DNA of 64,000 bases from Paraclostridium tenue. Its GTDB lineage: Bacteria > Bacillota > Clostridia > Peptostreptococcales > Peptostreptococcaceae. The stretch spans positions 128,992 to 192,991 of the forward strand of contig NZ_JADPFO010000002.1 in the NCBI RefSeq assembly GCF_015668515.1, given 5' to 3'. Positions 1 through 7,561 of the stretch are shown in pieces. The notes beneath the pieces are model-generated. The model saw only the letters and a program-made list of their open reading frames with translations. It did not search any database and was not told the DNA's origin. Each line of letters begins with the position of its first letter. Position 1 is the first letter of the stretch. The translations under genes were made by a program, and so were the position numbers.

Positions 1-455
1 ATGAAGAATGTAGTGGTATGGGAACTACATTAACTACAGTAATAATATATAAAGATAAAGCATATATTGCAAATGTCGGTGATAGTAGATGTTATATATT
101 AAGAGGCAATGAATTTAATAAAATTACAAGAGATCATTCTTTAGTAGAAGAACTTATTGCTCAAAATGCTATAACTGAAGAGGAAGCAAAAACACATCCA
201 AGAAGAAATGTTATAACTAGAGCATTAGGAACAGAGCAGATGATAATAGTTGACATTTATAAAGAAGACATAAATAAGGATGATAAGATATTATTAGCTA
301 CAGACGGATTAACTGGTTTTGTCGATCAAAGAGATATATATGACATTATATGTAAAGATGAGAATATAGATGAAATAACTGATAGTTTGATAAATAAGGC
401 TAATGAAGTTTCAGGTAAAGATAATGTATCAGTTATATTAATTAAGTATAATTAG
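1..455 (+). CDS. prpC: PP2C-family Ser/Thr protein phosphatase, C-terminal part (PrpC/Stp type)
   Basis: This is the 3' part of a gene that begins before the window; the frame is open from base 3. The protein removes phosphate from Ser/Thr residues and opposes the kinase encoded next door. Visible PP2C motifs are GMGTT near the left edge, VGDSR, TRDHS, ATDGLTG and GKDNVS, whose Asp residues bind the metal pair in this family. The stop codon lies 12 bases before the prkC start, so the two are co-transcribed, as in B. subtilis prpC-prkC. The N-terminal metal-binding motif is outside the window, so completeness cannot be judged. Family assignment is firm; the symbol rests on family and synteny. 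Confidence 0.93.
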   Translation, partial: EECSGMGTTLTTVIIYKDKAYIANVGDSRCYILRGNEFNKITRDHSLVEELIAQNAITEEEAKTHPRRNVITRALGTEQMIIVDIYKEDINKDDKILLATDGLTGFVDQRDIYDIICKDENIDEITDSLINKANEVSGKDNVSVILIKYN

Positions 456-467
456 GATGGTGATAAA

Positions 468-2300
468 GTGGGAGAGACAGTTTTAGGAAATAGATATGAA
501 ATAATTAAAAAAATTGGCGATGGGGGTATGGCTTTTGTCTATGAAGCTAGGGACAGACTGTTAAACAGAACTGTAGCTATAAAGGTTTTAAGACCTGAAT
601 TTGTAGATGATCAAGAGTTTTTAACTAAGTTTAAAAGAGAAGCTGAAGCGGTTGCAAGTCTTTCACATCCTAATATAGTAAATGTATATGATGTTGGTGA
701 AGATGGAAAAGTACATTATATAGTTATGGAGCTTATAGAAGGACAAAACTTAAAGGATATCATAAAAAATGAAGGTACTTTAGATGAATATACAGCTTTA
801 GATATAACTAAGCAAATAGCAAGAGCATTAGGAGCTGCACACAAAAAGGGGATTATACATAGGGATATAAAACCTCATAATATACTTATATCTAATGAAG
901 GTAGGATTGTAAAGGTAGCTGATTTTGGGATAGCTAAAGCTGTTTCAAGTTCCACTATGACTAGCACTGGAAGTGTAATAGGATCTGTTCATTATTTTTC
1001 ACCAGAACAAGCTAAAGGTAAATTTGTAGGTAATACTACGGATTTATATTCTTTGGGGATAGTTTTATATGAAATGATAATAGGTAGAGTACCATTTAGA
1101 GGAGATAGTCCTATATCTATAGCACTTCAGCATATAAATGATGAGATAGAGTTTACTCAAGAAGAAAAGGTAGCTATACCTCAAAGTGTTAGAAATATAA
1201 TAAAAAAGTTAACTTCTAAATCTAGTGCAGATAGATATCAAGGAGCAGATGAGCTTATAGAGGATATTGAATATATAGAAAAAAATATAGATTTAGACTT
1301 TATAAAAGAATATGACAACTATGCTACACAAAAGATAGATGAAAATGAACTAAATAAAGCAATAAAAATGGGAAATACTAATCCAAGAATTGATTACAAT
1401 GAAGAAGACTTAGAAGAAGAGGATGAGAAAACACCTCCGATAAAGAATTCTAAGAGGAAAAAGAATAAAAAAGAAGACAATCCAAAAAGTAAAAAAAGGT
1501 GGAAAATAGCAGCTGTAGTTTTATCTATAATACTTATAATACAAGTACTAGTTGTAGGAAAAATTGCATCATCAATGTTTGGTAAAAATAAAACAGAAGA
1601 AGGAAAAGCACCAGACTTTATTAATATGGAATTAAGTGAAGCTCAAAAGGTTGCAGGTGACATGGGAATCAATATAAGTGTTAGAATAGAAGAATACAGT
1701 AGCAAAGTTAGTAAAAATCATATAATTGACCAAGCACCAAAGGCAGGTACACAAATAAATCCTGGGGATACTATAAGTGTAGTTGTAAGTAAAGGTGAAA
1801 AACAAACTTCAATACCAAACTTAGTAGGACTTACTCTTGGAGAAGCTCAAAGTATAATAAGTGAAAATAAGTTGAGTTTAGGAACTGTAAATTATGAATA
1901 TAATGATTCACATGAAAAAGATGTGGTATTACATCAATCTCCTAGTTCGGGAAGTATACAGGCAGGAGATAAAATAAACTTAGTAGTTAGTAATGGTCCA
2001 AAACCAGTGGAAACACCAAAAGAGCCAGAAACACCAAAACAACCAGAAACACCAAAAGAACCAGAAAAACCAATAGTTCCAGATAAAGATGAAACTAATC
2101 AAGGTAATAATGGTAATGGAGAACAAACAGAAAATGGTTCAGGAAGTGGAAACGGAGGACAACTAGAAAATGGTAGTGGCAGTACCAGTGGTAGTGGTCA
2201 ACATGGATCAGGACAAGGAAGTAATAATAGCGGACAGCATGGTAATAATGGAAATGGAGAAACAACAACACCAGAAACAGGTGATGCTACAGTCCAATAG
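468..2300 (+). CDS. prkC: PASTA-domain Ser/Thr protein kinase PrkC
   Basis: Membrane Ser/Thr kinase that senses muropeptides or lipid II through extracellular PASTA domains and phosphorylates wall, division and translation targets. Residues 1-270 are the kinase domain: glycine loop GDGG near 18, Lys39, HRD at 131-133 with D133 catalytic, DFG at 152-154. A charged linker precedes one membrane helix at about 347-366. Two PASTA repeats follow (about 380-445 and 448-512), then a roughly 98-residue tail with ETPK-type repeats and a Ser/Gly/Asn-rich end. The GTG start at 468 has the Shine-Dalgarno-like AGGATGGTGAT just upstream. Two PASTA units plus an SGN-rich tail is the form described for Clostridioides difficile PrkC, rather than the three PASTA units of B. 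subtilis. Confidence 0.96.
   Translation: MGETVLGNRYEIIKKIGDGGMAFVYEARDRLLNRTVAIKVLRPEFVDDQEFLTKFKREAEAVASLSHPNIVNVYDVGEDGKVHYIVMELIEGQNLKDIIKNEGTLDEYTALDITKQIARALGAAHKKGIIHRDIKPHNILISNEGRIVKVADFGIAKAVSSSTMTSTGSVIGSVHYFSPEQAKGKFVGNTTDLYSLGIVLYEMIIGRVPFRGDSPISIALQHINDEIEFTQEEKVAIPQSVRNIIKKLTSKSSADRYQGADELIEDIEYIEKNIDLDFIKEYDNYATQKIDENELNKAIKMGNTNPRIDYNEEDLEEEDEKTPPIKNSKRKKNKKEDNPKSKKRWKIAAVVLSIILIIQVLVVGKIASSMFGKNKTEEGKAPDFINMELSEAQKVAGDMGINISVRIEEYSSKVSKNHIIDQAPKAGTQINPGDTISVVVSKGEKQTSIPNLVGLTLGEAQSIISENKLSLGTVNYEYNDSHEKDVVLHQSPSSGSIQAGDKINLVVSNGPKPVETPKEPETPKQPETPKEPEKPIVPDKDETNQGNNGNGEQTENGSGSGNGGQLENGSGSTSGSGQHGSGQGSNNSGQHGNNGNGETTTPETGDATVQ
2010..2063 (+). repeat. three 18-bp tandem repeats in prkC
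   Basis: Three consecutive 18-base units, each beginning gaaacaccaaaa, encode the repeated hexapeptide ETPKxP between the second PASTA domain and the Ser/Gly/Asn-rich tail. A fourth, degenerate unit follows. The Pro/Glu/Lys composition suggests a stiff extracellular spacer. Such repeats can expand or contract by slippage without breaking the frame. Confidence 0.85.
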
Positions 2301-2377
2301 CATAAAAGTTTTAATTATATAATATTAATTGTTATATAATTAGTTTATGTTTACAAAGTATAATAAATAATTATATT

Positions 2378-2411
2378 AAAGTCCAATGATTAATAATTAT
2401 TGGACTTTTTT
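2378..2411 (+). terminator. intrinsic terminator after prkC
   Basis: A 10-bp perfect stem (AAAGTCCAAT / ATTGGACTTT) with an 11-base loop runs into a T tract. It separates prpC-prkC from rsgA. The remaining intergenic sequence to 2480 is AT-rich with no other structure I can support. Confidence 0.85.
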
Positions 2412-2480
2412 GTAATATTTATGTAAAGTTATATAAATAATAGTATTTAGTAATTTTATTAATCTATAAGGAGGATTTAA

Positions 2481-3365
2481 ATGATAGAAGGAATTATTAC
2501 AAAAGGTATTGGAGGGTTTTATTACATAGATACAAACCAAGGAATATATGAATGTAGAGCTAGAGGTATATTTAGAAAAAATAAGATAACTCCTTTAGTT
2601 GGAGATAATGTAAAAATAAGTATAGTTGATGAAGAAAATAAAAAAGGCGTATTAGAAGAAATAAAAGAAAGAGAAACAGAATTAGTAAGACCACCAATAT
2701 CTAATGTAAATAAAGCTATAATTGTATTTGCAATAAAAAACCCAAATCCTAATTTATCTTTATTAGATAGATTTATTGTTTTAGCAGAAAGAGAATGTTT
2801 AGATATAGTTATAGTTTTAACTAAAGCTGATTTAGCTACAGATGAAGAACTAGAAAATTTAAAAAGAATATATGAAATGAGCGGATATAAAGTAATACCA
2901 GTTAGCAATAATGAAAACTTAAACATAGATAAAGTAAAAGAAGAGTTAAAAGGAAATATAGTTGTCTTTGCAGGACCATCTGGAGTAGGAAAATCTACAC
3001 TATTAAATCATATAGATAGTAAATTTCAACTGCAAACAGGTGAAGTTAGTGATAAAATAAAAAGAGGAAAGCATACAACAAGACATGCAGAACTTTTAAA
3101 ATTAGAATGTGGGGGTATGGTAGCTGATACACCTGGATTTAGTTCATTGACTTTAGATGACATTGAAGAAACTGAGCTTAAAGAATACTTTATAGAGTTT
3201 GACGAGTTTTCTGATGAGTGTAAGTTTGGTGGTAGATGTATGCATGAAAATGAACCATCATGTGGTATAAAAGAAGCAGTAAAGGATAATAAAATATCAA
3301 AAGAAAGATATGAAAGTTACCTACAATTACTAAATGAAAAGAGACAAGGGAAGAGGAGGTACTAA
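2481..3365 (+). CDS. rsgA: ribosome small-subunit-dependent GTPase RsgA (CpgA/YloQ)
   Basis: Circularly permuted GTPase that acts in late 30S assembly. The order of motifs shows the permutation: an N-terminal OB-fold, then G4 TKAD at 114-117, G1 GPSGVGKST at 165-173, and G3 DTPG at 216-219. A C-terminal zinc knuckle has Cys247, Cys253, His255 and Cys261. Length of 294 residues is normal. A strong AAGGAGG lies 8 bases before the ATG. In B. subtilis the ortholog is phosphorylated by PrkC, which fits its position. The stop lies two bases before the rpe start. Confidence 0.97.
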   Translation: MIEGIITKGIGGFYYIDTNQGIYECRARGIFRKNKITPLVGDNVKISIVDEENKKGVLEEIKERETELVRPPISNVNKAIIVFAIKNPNPNLSLLDRFIVLAERECLDIVIVLTKADLATDEELENLKRIYEMSGYKVIPVSNNENLNIDKVKEELKGNIVVFAGPSGVGKSTLLNHIDSKFQLQTGEVSDKIKRGKHTTRHAELLKLECGGMVADTPGFSSLTLDDIEETELKEYFIEFDEFSDECKFGGRCMHENEPSCGIKEAVKDNKISKERYESYLQLLNEKRQGKRRY

Positions 3366-3367
3366 GC

Positions 3368-4024
3368 ATGATAAAAATAGCACCATCAATTTTATCAGCA
3401 GATTTTGCAAGATTATTAGAGGATGTAAAGAAAGTAGAAAATGCAGGATGTGAGTATTTACACATTGATGTTATGGATGGACATTTTGTTCCTAATATAA
3501 CATTAGGTCCAAATGTTGTTAAATCATTAAGAAAAGATGTAAAAATGGTATTTGATGCACATCTAATGATAGAGAATCCAGATAATTATATAAAGGATTT
3601 CGTAGATGCAGGTTGTGATATAATCGTTGTCCATGAAGAAGCATGTACTCATTTACATAGAACTATACAAAATATAAAATCGCATAATGTAAAAGCTGGG
3701 GTAGCATTAAATCCAGCAACTCCAATAGAAAATATAAAATATGTATTAAAAGACTTAGATATGGTTCTTATAATGACTGTAAATCCAGGATTTGGAGGTC
3801 AGTCATTTATAGATGGTATGGTAGATAAAATAAAAGAAGTAAAATCTTTAATAGATGAGCAAGATCTAAATGTAGATATACAAGTTGATGGAGGTATAAA
3901 ACCTTCAAATGTAGATAAAGTAGTAAAAGCAGGAGCTAATGTTATCGTAGCAGGATCAGCTATATTTAACAGTGATGATATAGAGACTACAGTTAAAGAA
4001 TTTAGACTAAATGCATCTAAATAA
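3368..4024 (+). CDS. rpe: ribulose-phosphate 3-epimerase
   Basis: Interconverts ribulose 5-phosphate and xylulose 5-phosphate in the non-oxidative pentose phosphate pathway. The 218-residue protein is a complete TIM barrel of the family: APSILSADF at the start, HIDVMDGHFVPN with the metal ligands His32 and Asp34, AHLMI, MTVNPGFGGQ, and VDGGI with the second catalytic Asp. The ribosome-binding site GGAGG overlaps the end of rsgA, so the two are translated in tandem. Nothing unusual. Confidence 0.97.
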   Translation: MIKIAPSILSADFARLLEDVKKVENAGCEYLHIDVMDGHFVPNITLGPNVVKSLRKDVKMVFDAHLMIENPDNYIKDFVDAGCDIIVVHEEACTHLHRTIQNIKSHNVKAGVALNPATPIENIKYVLKDLDMVLIMTVNPGFGGQSFIDGMVDKIKEVKSLIDEQDLNVDIQVDGGIKPSNVDKVVKAGANVIVAGSAIFNSDDIETTVKEFRLNASK

Positions 4025-4033
4025 GGGGTAATT

Positions 4034-4684
4034 ATGAAAGCTTGTATTTTATTAAATGGAGAAGTAGATAATCTTGATTATATAAAAAATATTATAGATA
4101 ACAATGATTACAGATACATAATATGTGCAGATGGAGGAGCAAAACATTTATATAAATTAAATATAGTACCTAATTATATAATAGGCGATTTAGACTCATT
4201 AGAAGAGTCGATAATTAATTATTATAAAAATAAAGGTGTCGATTTTAAAAAATTTCCTAAAAGAAAAGATGAGACAGATGCTCAGTTATGTATACACTTA
4301 GCAAAAGATTTAAATGCATCAGAAATTCACCTTCTAGGAGCTCTAGGCGGTCGTATTGATCATACTATTGCAAATATAAATCTTATGTATTATATAAAAG
4401 AGTTAGGAATAAATCCCATAATTAAGAGTAAAGTTGAAGATATATATATGGCTGACAGTGAAGTTATAAATATAATGGGACAAAAAGGGGATATTATATC
4501 TATAATTCCAGCAAAAGGTGATGTAAGTGGAGTTACACTTAAAAATTTAGAGTATCCTCTTGAAAATGCAATTATAAAATATGGTAATCCAATAGGTATA
4601 TCTAATGTAATGAAAAGTAATCAATGTAGTATAAAAGTTAAAAATGGATGTTTAATAATAGTTAGAAATAAAATACCAAAGTAG
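4034..4684 (+). CDS. thiN: thiamine pyrophosphokinase (ThiN/YloS)
   Basis: Transfers pyrophosphate from ATP to thiamine to give thiamine diphosphate. Diagnostic motifs are ADGGAKHLY, IGDLDS with the metal-binding aspartates, and KDETDAQL; the C-terminal half is the thiamine-binding beta domain. Length of 216 residues is typical. It is the third gene after rsgA and rpe in the conserved rsgA-rpe-thiN-spoVM-rpmB order. No TPP riboswitch is visible ahead of the operon. The stop codon lies inside the following terminator stem. Confidence 0.95.
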   Translation: MKACILLNGEVDNLDYIKNIIDNNDYRYIICADGGAKHLYKLNIVPNYIIGDLDSLEESIINYYKNKGVDFKKFPKRKDETDAQLCIHLAKDLNASEIHLLGALGGRIDHTIANINLMYYIKELGINPIIKSKVEDIYMADSEVINIMGQKGDIISIIPAKGDVSGVTLKNLEYPLENAIIKYGNPIGISNVMKSNQCSIKVKNGCLIIVRNKIPK

Positions 4685-4710
4685 CATATGCTATTTTGGT
4701 ATTTTTATTT
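4671..4710 (+). terminator. intrinsic terminator overlapping the thiN stop
   Basis: A long stem AAATACCAAA..TAGCAT pairs with ATGCTA..TTTGGTATTT and is followed by a T-rich tract. The stop codon of thiN is within the 5' arm. Confidence 0.85.
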
Positions 4711-4815
4711 TTATAAAAATAATCATAATAGCTTGGCCTATTTTTGTTAAATTGTATTAAAGGGATATAAATATGAATATTATATTTTATGAAGGTATTT
4801 ATAGGAGGGAATAAT

Positions 4816-4962
4816 TTGAGAAATCAATATAGAAATTTACTTGGAGTGCTATGTTTAGCTACAGGTATAACTGTTATTTTGGGATTGATACTTCCTAATT
4901 GGTTATGGATGATGCTATTATCTATTGTACTTATAGGGTGTGGGGTAATGTTATTTATGTAA
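4816..4962 (+). CDS. 48-residue hydrophobic membrane peptide, unidentified
   Basis: I do not recognise a named family. A TTG start at 4816 follows AGGAGGGA by about six bases, a strong ribosome-binding site. The peptide starts MRNQYRN and then has two hydrophobic stretches, about residues 9-27 and 29-48, separated by a Pro-Asn-Trp turn, so it is probably a two-helix membrane protein ending at the membrane. It sits between thiN and spoVM, 33 bases before the latter. The position suggests a possible sporulation role, but that is inference. It is too short for many gene callers. Confidence 0.6.
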   Translation: MRNQYRNLLGVLCLATGITVILGLILPNWLWMMLLSIVLIGCGVMLFM

Positions 4963-4995
4963 AATATATATTAGAAATTTAAGGGGGATAAATTT

Positions 4996-5067
4996 ATGAA
5001 AATAATAACTGTTAAATGTCCTAAATTTTTATCTAAGATAATAATGTTTTTTATGAGAAAAAAATAA
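4996..5067 (+). CDS. spoVM: SpoVM, amphipathic spore-coat-basement peptide
   Basis: A 23-codon ORF with a strong AAGGGGGAT ribosome-binding site encodes MKIITVKCPKFLSK followed by hydrophobic and basic residues. It matches the plan of B. subtilis SpoVM (26 residues): Met-Lys start, Lys7, Pro9-Lys-Phe-Leu, hydrophobic face, and basic C-terminus. SpoVM inserts shallowly into the convex outer forespore membrane and anchors the SpoIVA coat platform. It occupies the same slot as in B. subtilis, between thiN and rpmB. The peptide is three residues shorter than the Bacillus one and lacks its Gly-Gly. Identification rests on pattern plus synteny. Confidence 0.88.
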   Translation: MKIITVKCPKFLSKIIMFFMRKK

Positions 5068-5094
5068 AAGCCTACAGGTTGTAGGCTTTTTTAT
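5066..5094. terminator. bidirectional terminator between spoVM and rpmB
   Basis: An 11-bp perfect stem (AAAAGCCTACA / TGTAGGCTTTT) with a 3-base loop has T runs on both strands. It overlaps the spoVM stop and lies 6 bases beyond the rpmB stop, so it serves convergent transcripts. Confidence 0.88.
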
Positions 5095-5099
5095 TAAAA

Positions 5100-5288
5100 C
5101 TAAGCTCTTTCAACTTTTCCAGAACGTAAACATCTAGTACAAACTTTTATTCTCTTTGGAGTACCATCTATTATCGCTCTAACGTTTCTTAAGTTAGCAG
5201 ACCAAGTTCTTCTGCTATGTTTATTTGAGTGGCTCACTTGGTTTCCTGAAACTTTACCTTTACCACATACGTTACATACCTTTGCCAT
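5100..5288 (-). CDS. rpmB: 50S ribosomal protein L28 (zinc-type)
   Basis: Large-subunit ribosomal protein of 62 residues. It begins MAKVCNVCGK and carries two CxxC pairs (Cys5/Cys8 and Cys50/Cys53), the zinc-ribbon form of L28. The internal stretch with SHSNKHSRRTW is the L28 signature. AAGGAGGTG precedes the ATG on the minus strand. It is a single-gene unit that converges on spoVM, as in B. subtilis. Confidence 0.97.
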   Translation of the reverse strand: MAKVCNVCGKGKVSGNQVSHSNKHSRRTWSANLRNVRAIIDGTPKRIKVCTRCLRSGKVERA

Positions 5289-5337
5289 TTTTCGTACACC
5301 TCCTTAAATGATAACTATAACACTGAAAACACAGTTT

Positions 5338-5366
5338 ATGTTAACATAAATCTCTAAAAAATGCAA
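5338..5366 (-). promoter_or_regulatory. possible rpmB promoter with a palindrome over the -10
   Basis: On the minus strand TTGCAT (5366-5361) and TAACAT (5343-5338) are 17 bases apart, a plausible sigma-A promoter for rpmB. The -10 is inside a perfect 16-bp palindrome, TTTATGTTAACATAAA (5335-5350), which could be an operator or coincidence in AT-rich DNA. Confidence 0.45.
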
Positions 5367-5405
5367 TAGAAATATATATTTGTCTTACATATATTGAAGA
5401 AATTC

Positions 5406-5434
5406 TTGTTATCATATAAAATTATATATATAAT
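5406..5434 (+). promoter_or_regulatory. sigma-A-like promoter for yloU-yloV
   Basis: TTGTTA, 17-base spacer, TATAAT. It lies about 60 bases ahead of the yloU start and is the best promoter candidate in the rpmB-yloU divergent region. Confidence 0.55.
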
Positions 5435-5496
5435 TCTATATAAAGTAAATATTAAAGTTAAAAATAAAACTAAAAATAATTTTAGGGGGTCAAATC

Positions 5497-5847
5497 ATGA
5501 GCGCTAAAATAAACAATGAATTTGGAACTATAGAAATAGACAAGCAAGTAATAGCACAAATAGCATATAAAGCTGCTATGGAAAGTTATGGACTAGTTGG
5601 TTTAGCACATAAAAGTAAAGGTATTGTTGAATTACTAAAAGGTGAAAATGCAACTAAGGGTGTTAGTGTACAGGAATTAGAAGATGAAACGATAGCTATA
5701 GAGCTTTACGTTATAATGCAATATGGAACAAATATATCAACTGTTGCAAATAACATAATAGATAAAGTAAAATATACACTTGAGAAAATGACAGCAATAA
5801 AAGTAAGTAGAATAGACGTTAATGTTCAAGGAATAAGAGTTAAGTAA
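5497..5847 (+). CDS. Asp23/Gls24-family protein (YloU type)
   Basis: 116-residue member of the Asp23/Gls24 (DUF322) family. The C-terminal stretch with KVSRIDVNVQGI is the family signature; the central beta-rich part fits as well. Members are small, often envelope- or stress-linked proteins of uncertain biochemical role, and in B. subtilis this one precedes yloV. The gene has a GGGGG ribosome-binding site and ends 15 bases before the DhaL-domain gene. A second member of the family is encoded at 28547, so the window carries both the YloU and YqhY paralogs. Confidence 0.92.
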   Translation: MSAKINNEFGTIEIDKQVIAQIAYKAAMESYGLVGLAHKSKGIVELLKGENATKGVSVQELEDETIAIELYVIMQYGTNISTVANNIIDKVKYTLEKMTAIKVSRIDVNVQGIRVK

Positions 5848-5862
5848 TTTAGGAGGAAAAAT

Positions 5863-7485
5863 ATGATTCAATATATTGATGGGAAAAATCTAAGAGATAT
5901 GATGATCTCTGGAGCTAATAATCTCCAAAATAATAAAGATTTAGTAGACAAGCTAAATGTATTCCCAGTTCCAGATGGAGATACAGGTACTAATATGTCC
6001 CTTACTATATCTTATGCTATGAAGGAGTTATCAAAGGTTAATGATGATGATATAACTAATATAGGTAAATCTTTAGCTAAGGGATCTTTAATGGGAGCAA
6101 GAGGTAACTCTGGAGTTATATTATCTCAAATTATAAGAGGATTTACAAAGTCTATAGAAGGAAAAGAAAAATTAAGTTCTATGGATTTAGCTAATGCATT
6201 AAAAGGTGGATCAGATACAGCATACAAAGCTGTTATAAAACCAATAGAAGGAACTATACTAACTGTAGTTAGAGAAAGTGGAGAATATGCTGTAAAAGCT
6301 GCTAAGAAAGAACAAGACATATTAAAGTTTCTAGAGTTAGTTATAAAAGAAGCTAATGCCTCTTTAGAAAGAACTCCAGATTTACTTAAAAATTTAAAAG
6401 ATGCTGGAGTTGTAGATTCTGGAGGTAAAGGATTAGTTCTTATATATGAAGGAATGTATGAAGCCTTAAGAGGAAATATGATAAAAGCGGACGGAAATAG
6501 CAAGGTTGATACATCTTCATCACAATCAGCTCAAAGTGAAATAAACACTGAAGATATAAAATTTGCTTACTGTACAGAGTTTATATTAGAAAGTGATAAA
6601 ATAACTTATGATAAAATCAGAGATATAATGCTAGGTTATGGAGATAGTTTAGCTGTTGTTGGAGATGAAGGAGTAATAAAAGTCCATGTACATACAAATG
6701 AACCTGGTTCAGTACTTCAAGAAGCTTTAAAATATGGTCAATTAATAACTATAAAAATAGAAAATATGAAAGTACAACATGAAAATATATTAATTGAAAA
6801 TCAAACAGCTGTATCACAAGAACCAATGAAGGAATATGGATTTATAGCTACATCAATGGGAAGTGGATTAGCTGATATATTTAAGGATTTTGGAGTTGAC
6901 TACATTATAGAAGGCGGTCAAACAATGAATCCTAGTACTGAAGATTTTATGAAAGCAATAGATTCTATAAATGCAGAAAATATTATTATATTACCAAATA
7001 ACAGCAATATAATAATGGCTGCAAACCAAGCTAAAGCTTTAAGTGATAAAAATATAATAGTTATACCAAGTAAAACTGTTCCTCAAGGATTTACATCTCT
7101 TGTAAGCTTTAATGCAGATGCATCTATTGAAGAAAATGAAGCTACTATGTTAGAAGCTTTATCAATAGTTAAATCAGGACAAGTAACTTATGCTGTTAGA
7201 GATACAATTATGAATGATATAGAAGTAAAAGAAGGAAATTTCATAGGTATAGGTGAAGGTAAATTATTATCAGCAGGAGAAAGTAAGGACGATATAACTT
7301 TAGGACTAATAGAAAAGCTTGTTGATGAAGATAGTGCTATAATAACTTTATTTTATGGTGAAGATGTAAGTGAACATGAAGCTAATAAATTTAAAGACAT
7401 GCTAGAAGAAAAGTATGAAGATATAGATGTAGAACTTTACTACGGAGGACAACCAATTTATTATTATTTAATATCTGTTGAATAA
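5863..7485 (+). CDS. DhaL-domain kinase, YloV/FakA-like
   Basis: 540 residues. The N-terminal ~200 residues form a DhaL ATP-binding domain: NVFPVPDGDTGTNM carries the three Mg-binding aspartates, followed by ARGNSGVILSQ and VDSGGKG. The C-terminal part matches the FakA/YloV arrangement. In Staphylococcus aureus FakA phosphorylates fatty acids held by FakB DegV proteins, feeding PlsX/PlsY. If this protein acts the same way, it would couple exogenous fatty acids to the plsX-fab operon 9 kb downstream. No fakB is in the window. The gene forms a unit with yloU and ends at a strong terminator. Confidence 0.92.
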   Translation: MIQYIDGKNLRDMMISGANNLQNNKDLVDKLNVFPVPDGDTGTNMSLTISYAMKELSKVNDDDITNIGKSLAKGSLMGARGNSGVILSQIIRGFTKSIEGKEKLSSMDLANALKGGSDTAYKAVIKPIEGTILTVVRESGEYAVKAAKKEQDILKFLELVIKEANASLERTPDLLKNLKDAGVVDSGGKGLVLIYEGMYEALRGNMIKADGNSKVDTSSSQSAQSEINTEDIKFAYCTEFILESDKITYDKIRDIMLGYGDSLAVVGDEGVIKVHVHTNEPGSVLQEALKYGQLITIKIENMKVQHENILIENQTAVSQEPMKEYGFIATSMGSGLADIFKDFGVDYIIEGGQTMNPSTEDFMKAIDSINAENIIILPNNSNIIMAANQAKALSDKNIIVIPSKTVPQGFTSLVSFNADASIEENEATMLEALSIVKSGQVTYAVRDTIMNDIEVKEGNFIGIGEGKLLSAGESKDDITLGLIEKLVDEDSAIITLFYGEDVSEHEANKFKDMLEEKYEDIDVELYYGGQPIYYYLISVE

Positions 7486-7492
7486 TATTTTT

Positions 7493-7545
7493 AAAATCCT
7501 GTATAATCTTACTATTAGGTAAGTTAAATTATACAGGATTTTTTA
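7493..7545 (+). terminator. long two-part terminator after yloV
   Basis: An outer 15-bp perfect stem (AAAATCCTGTATAAT / ATTATACAGGATTTT) encloses an inner 5-bp stem (CTTAC / GTAAG). A T run follows. recG starts 16 bases later, so read-through may contribute to its expression. Confidence 0.85.
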
Positions 7546-7561
7546 TTTTAAGGTGATAAAT

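Noticed and set aside
3900-4040. TPP riboswitch controlling thiN
   Set aside because: thiN follows rpe with only 9 bases between and no leader region exists.
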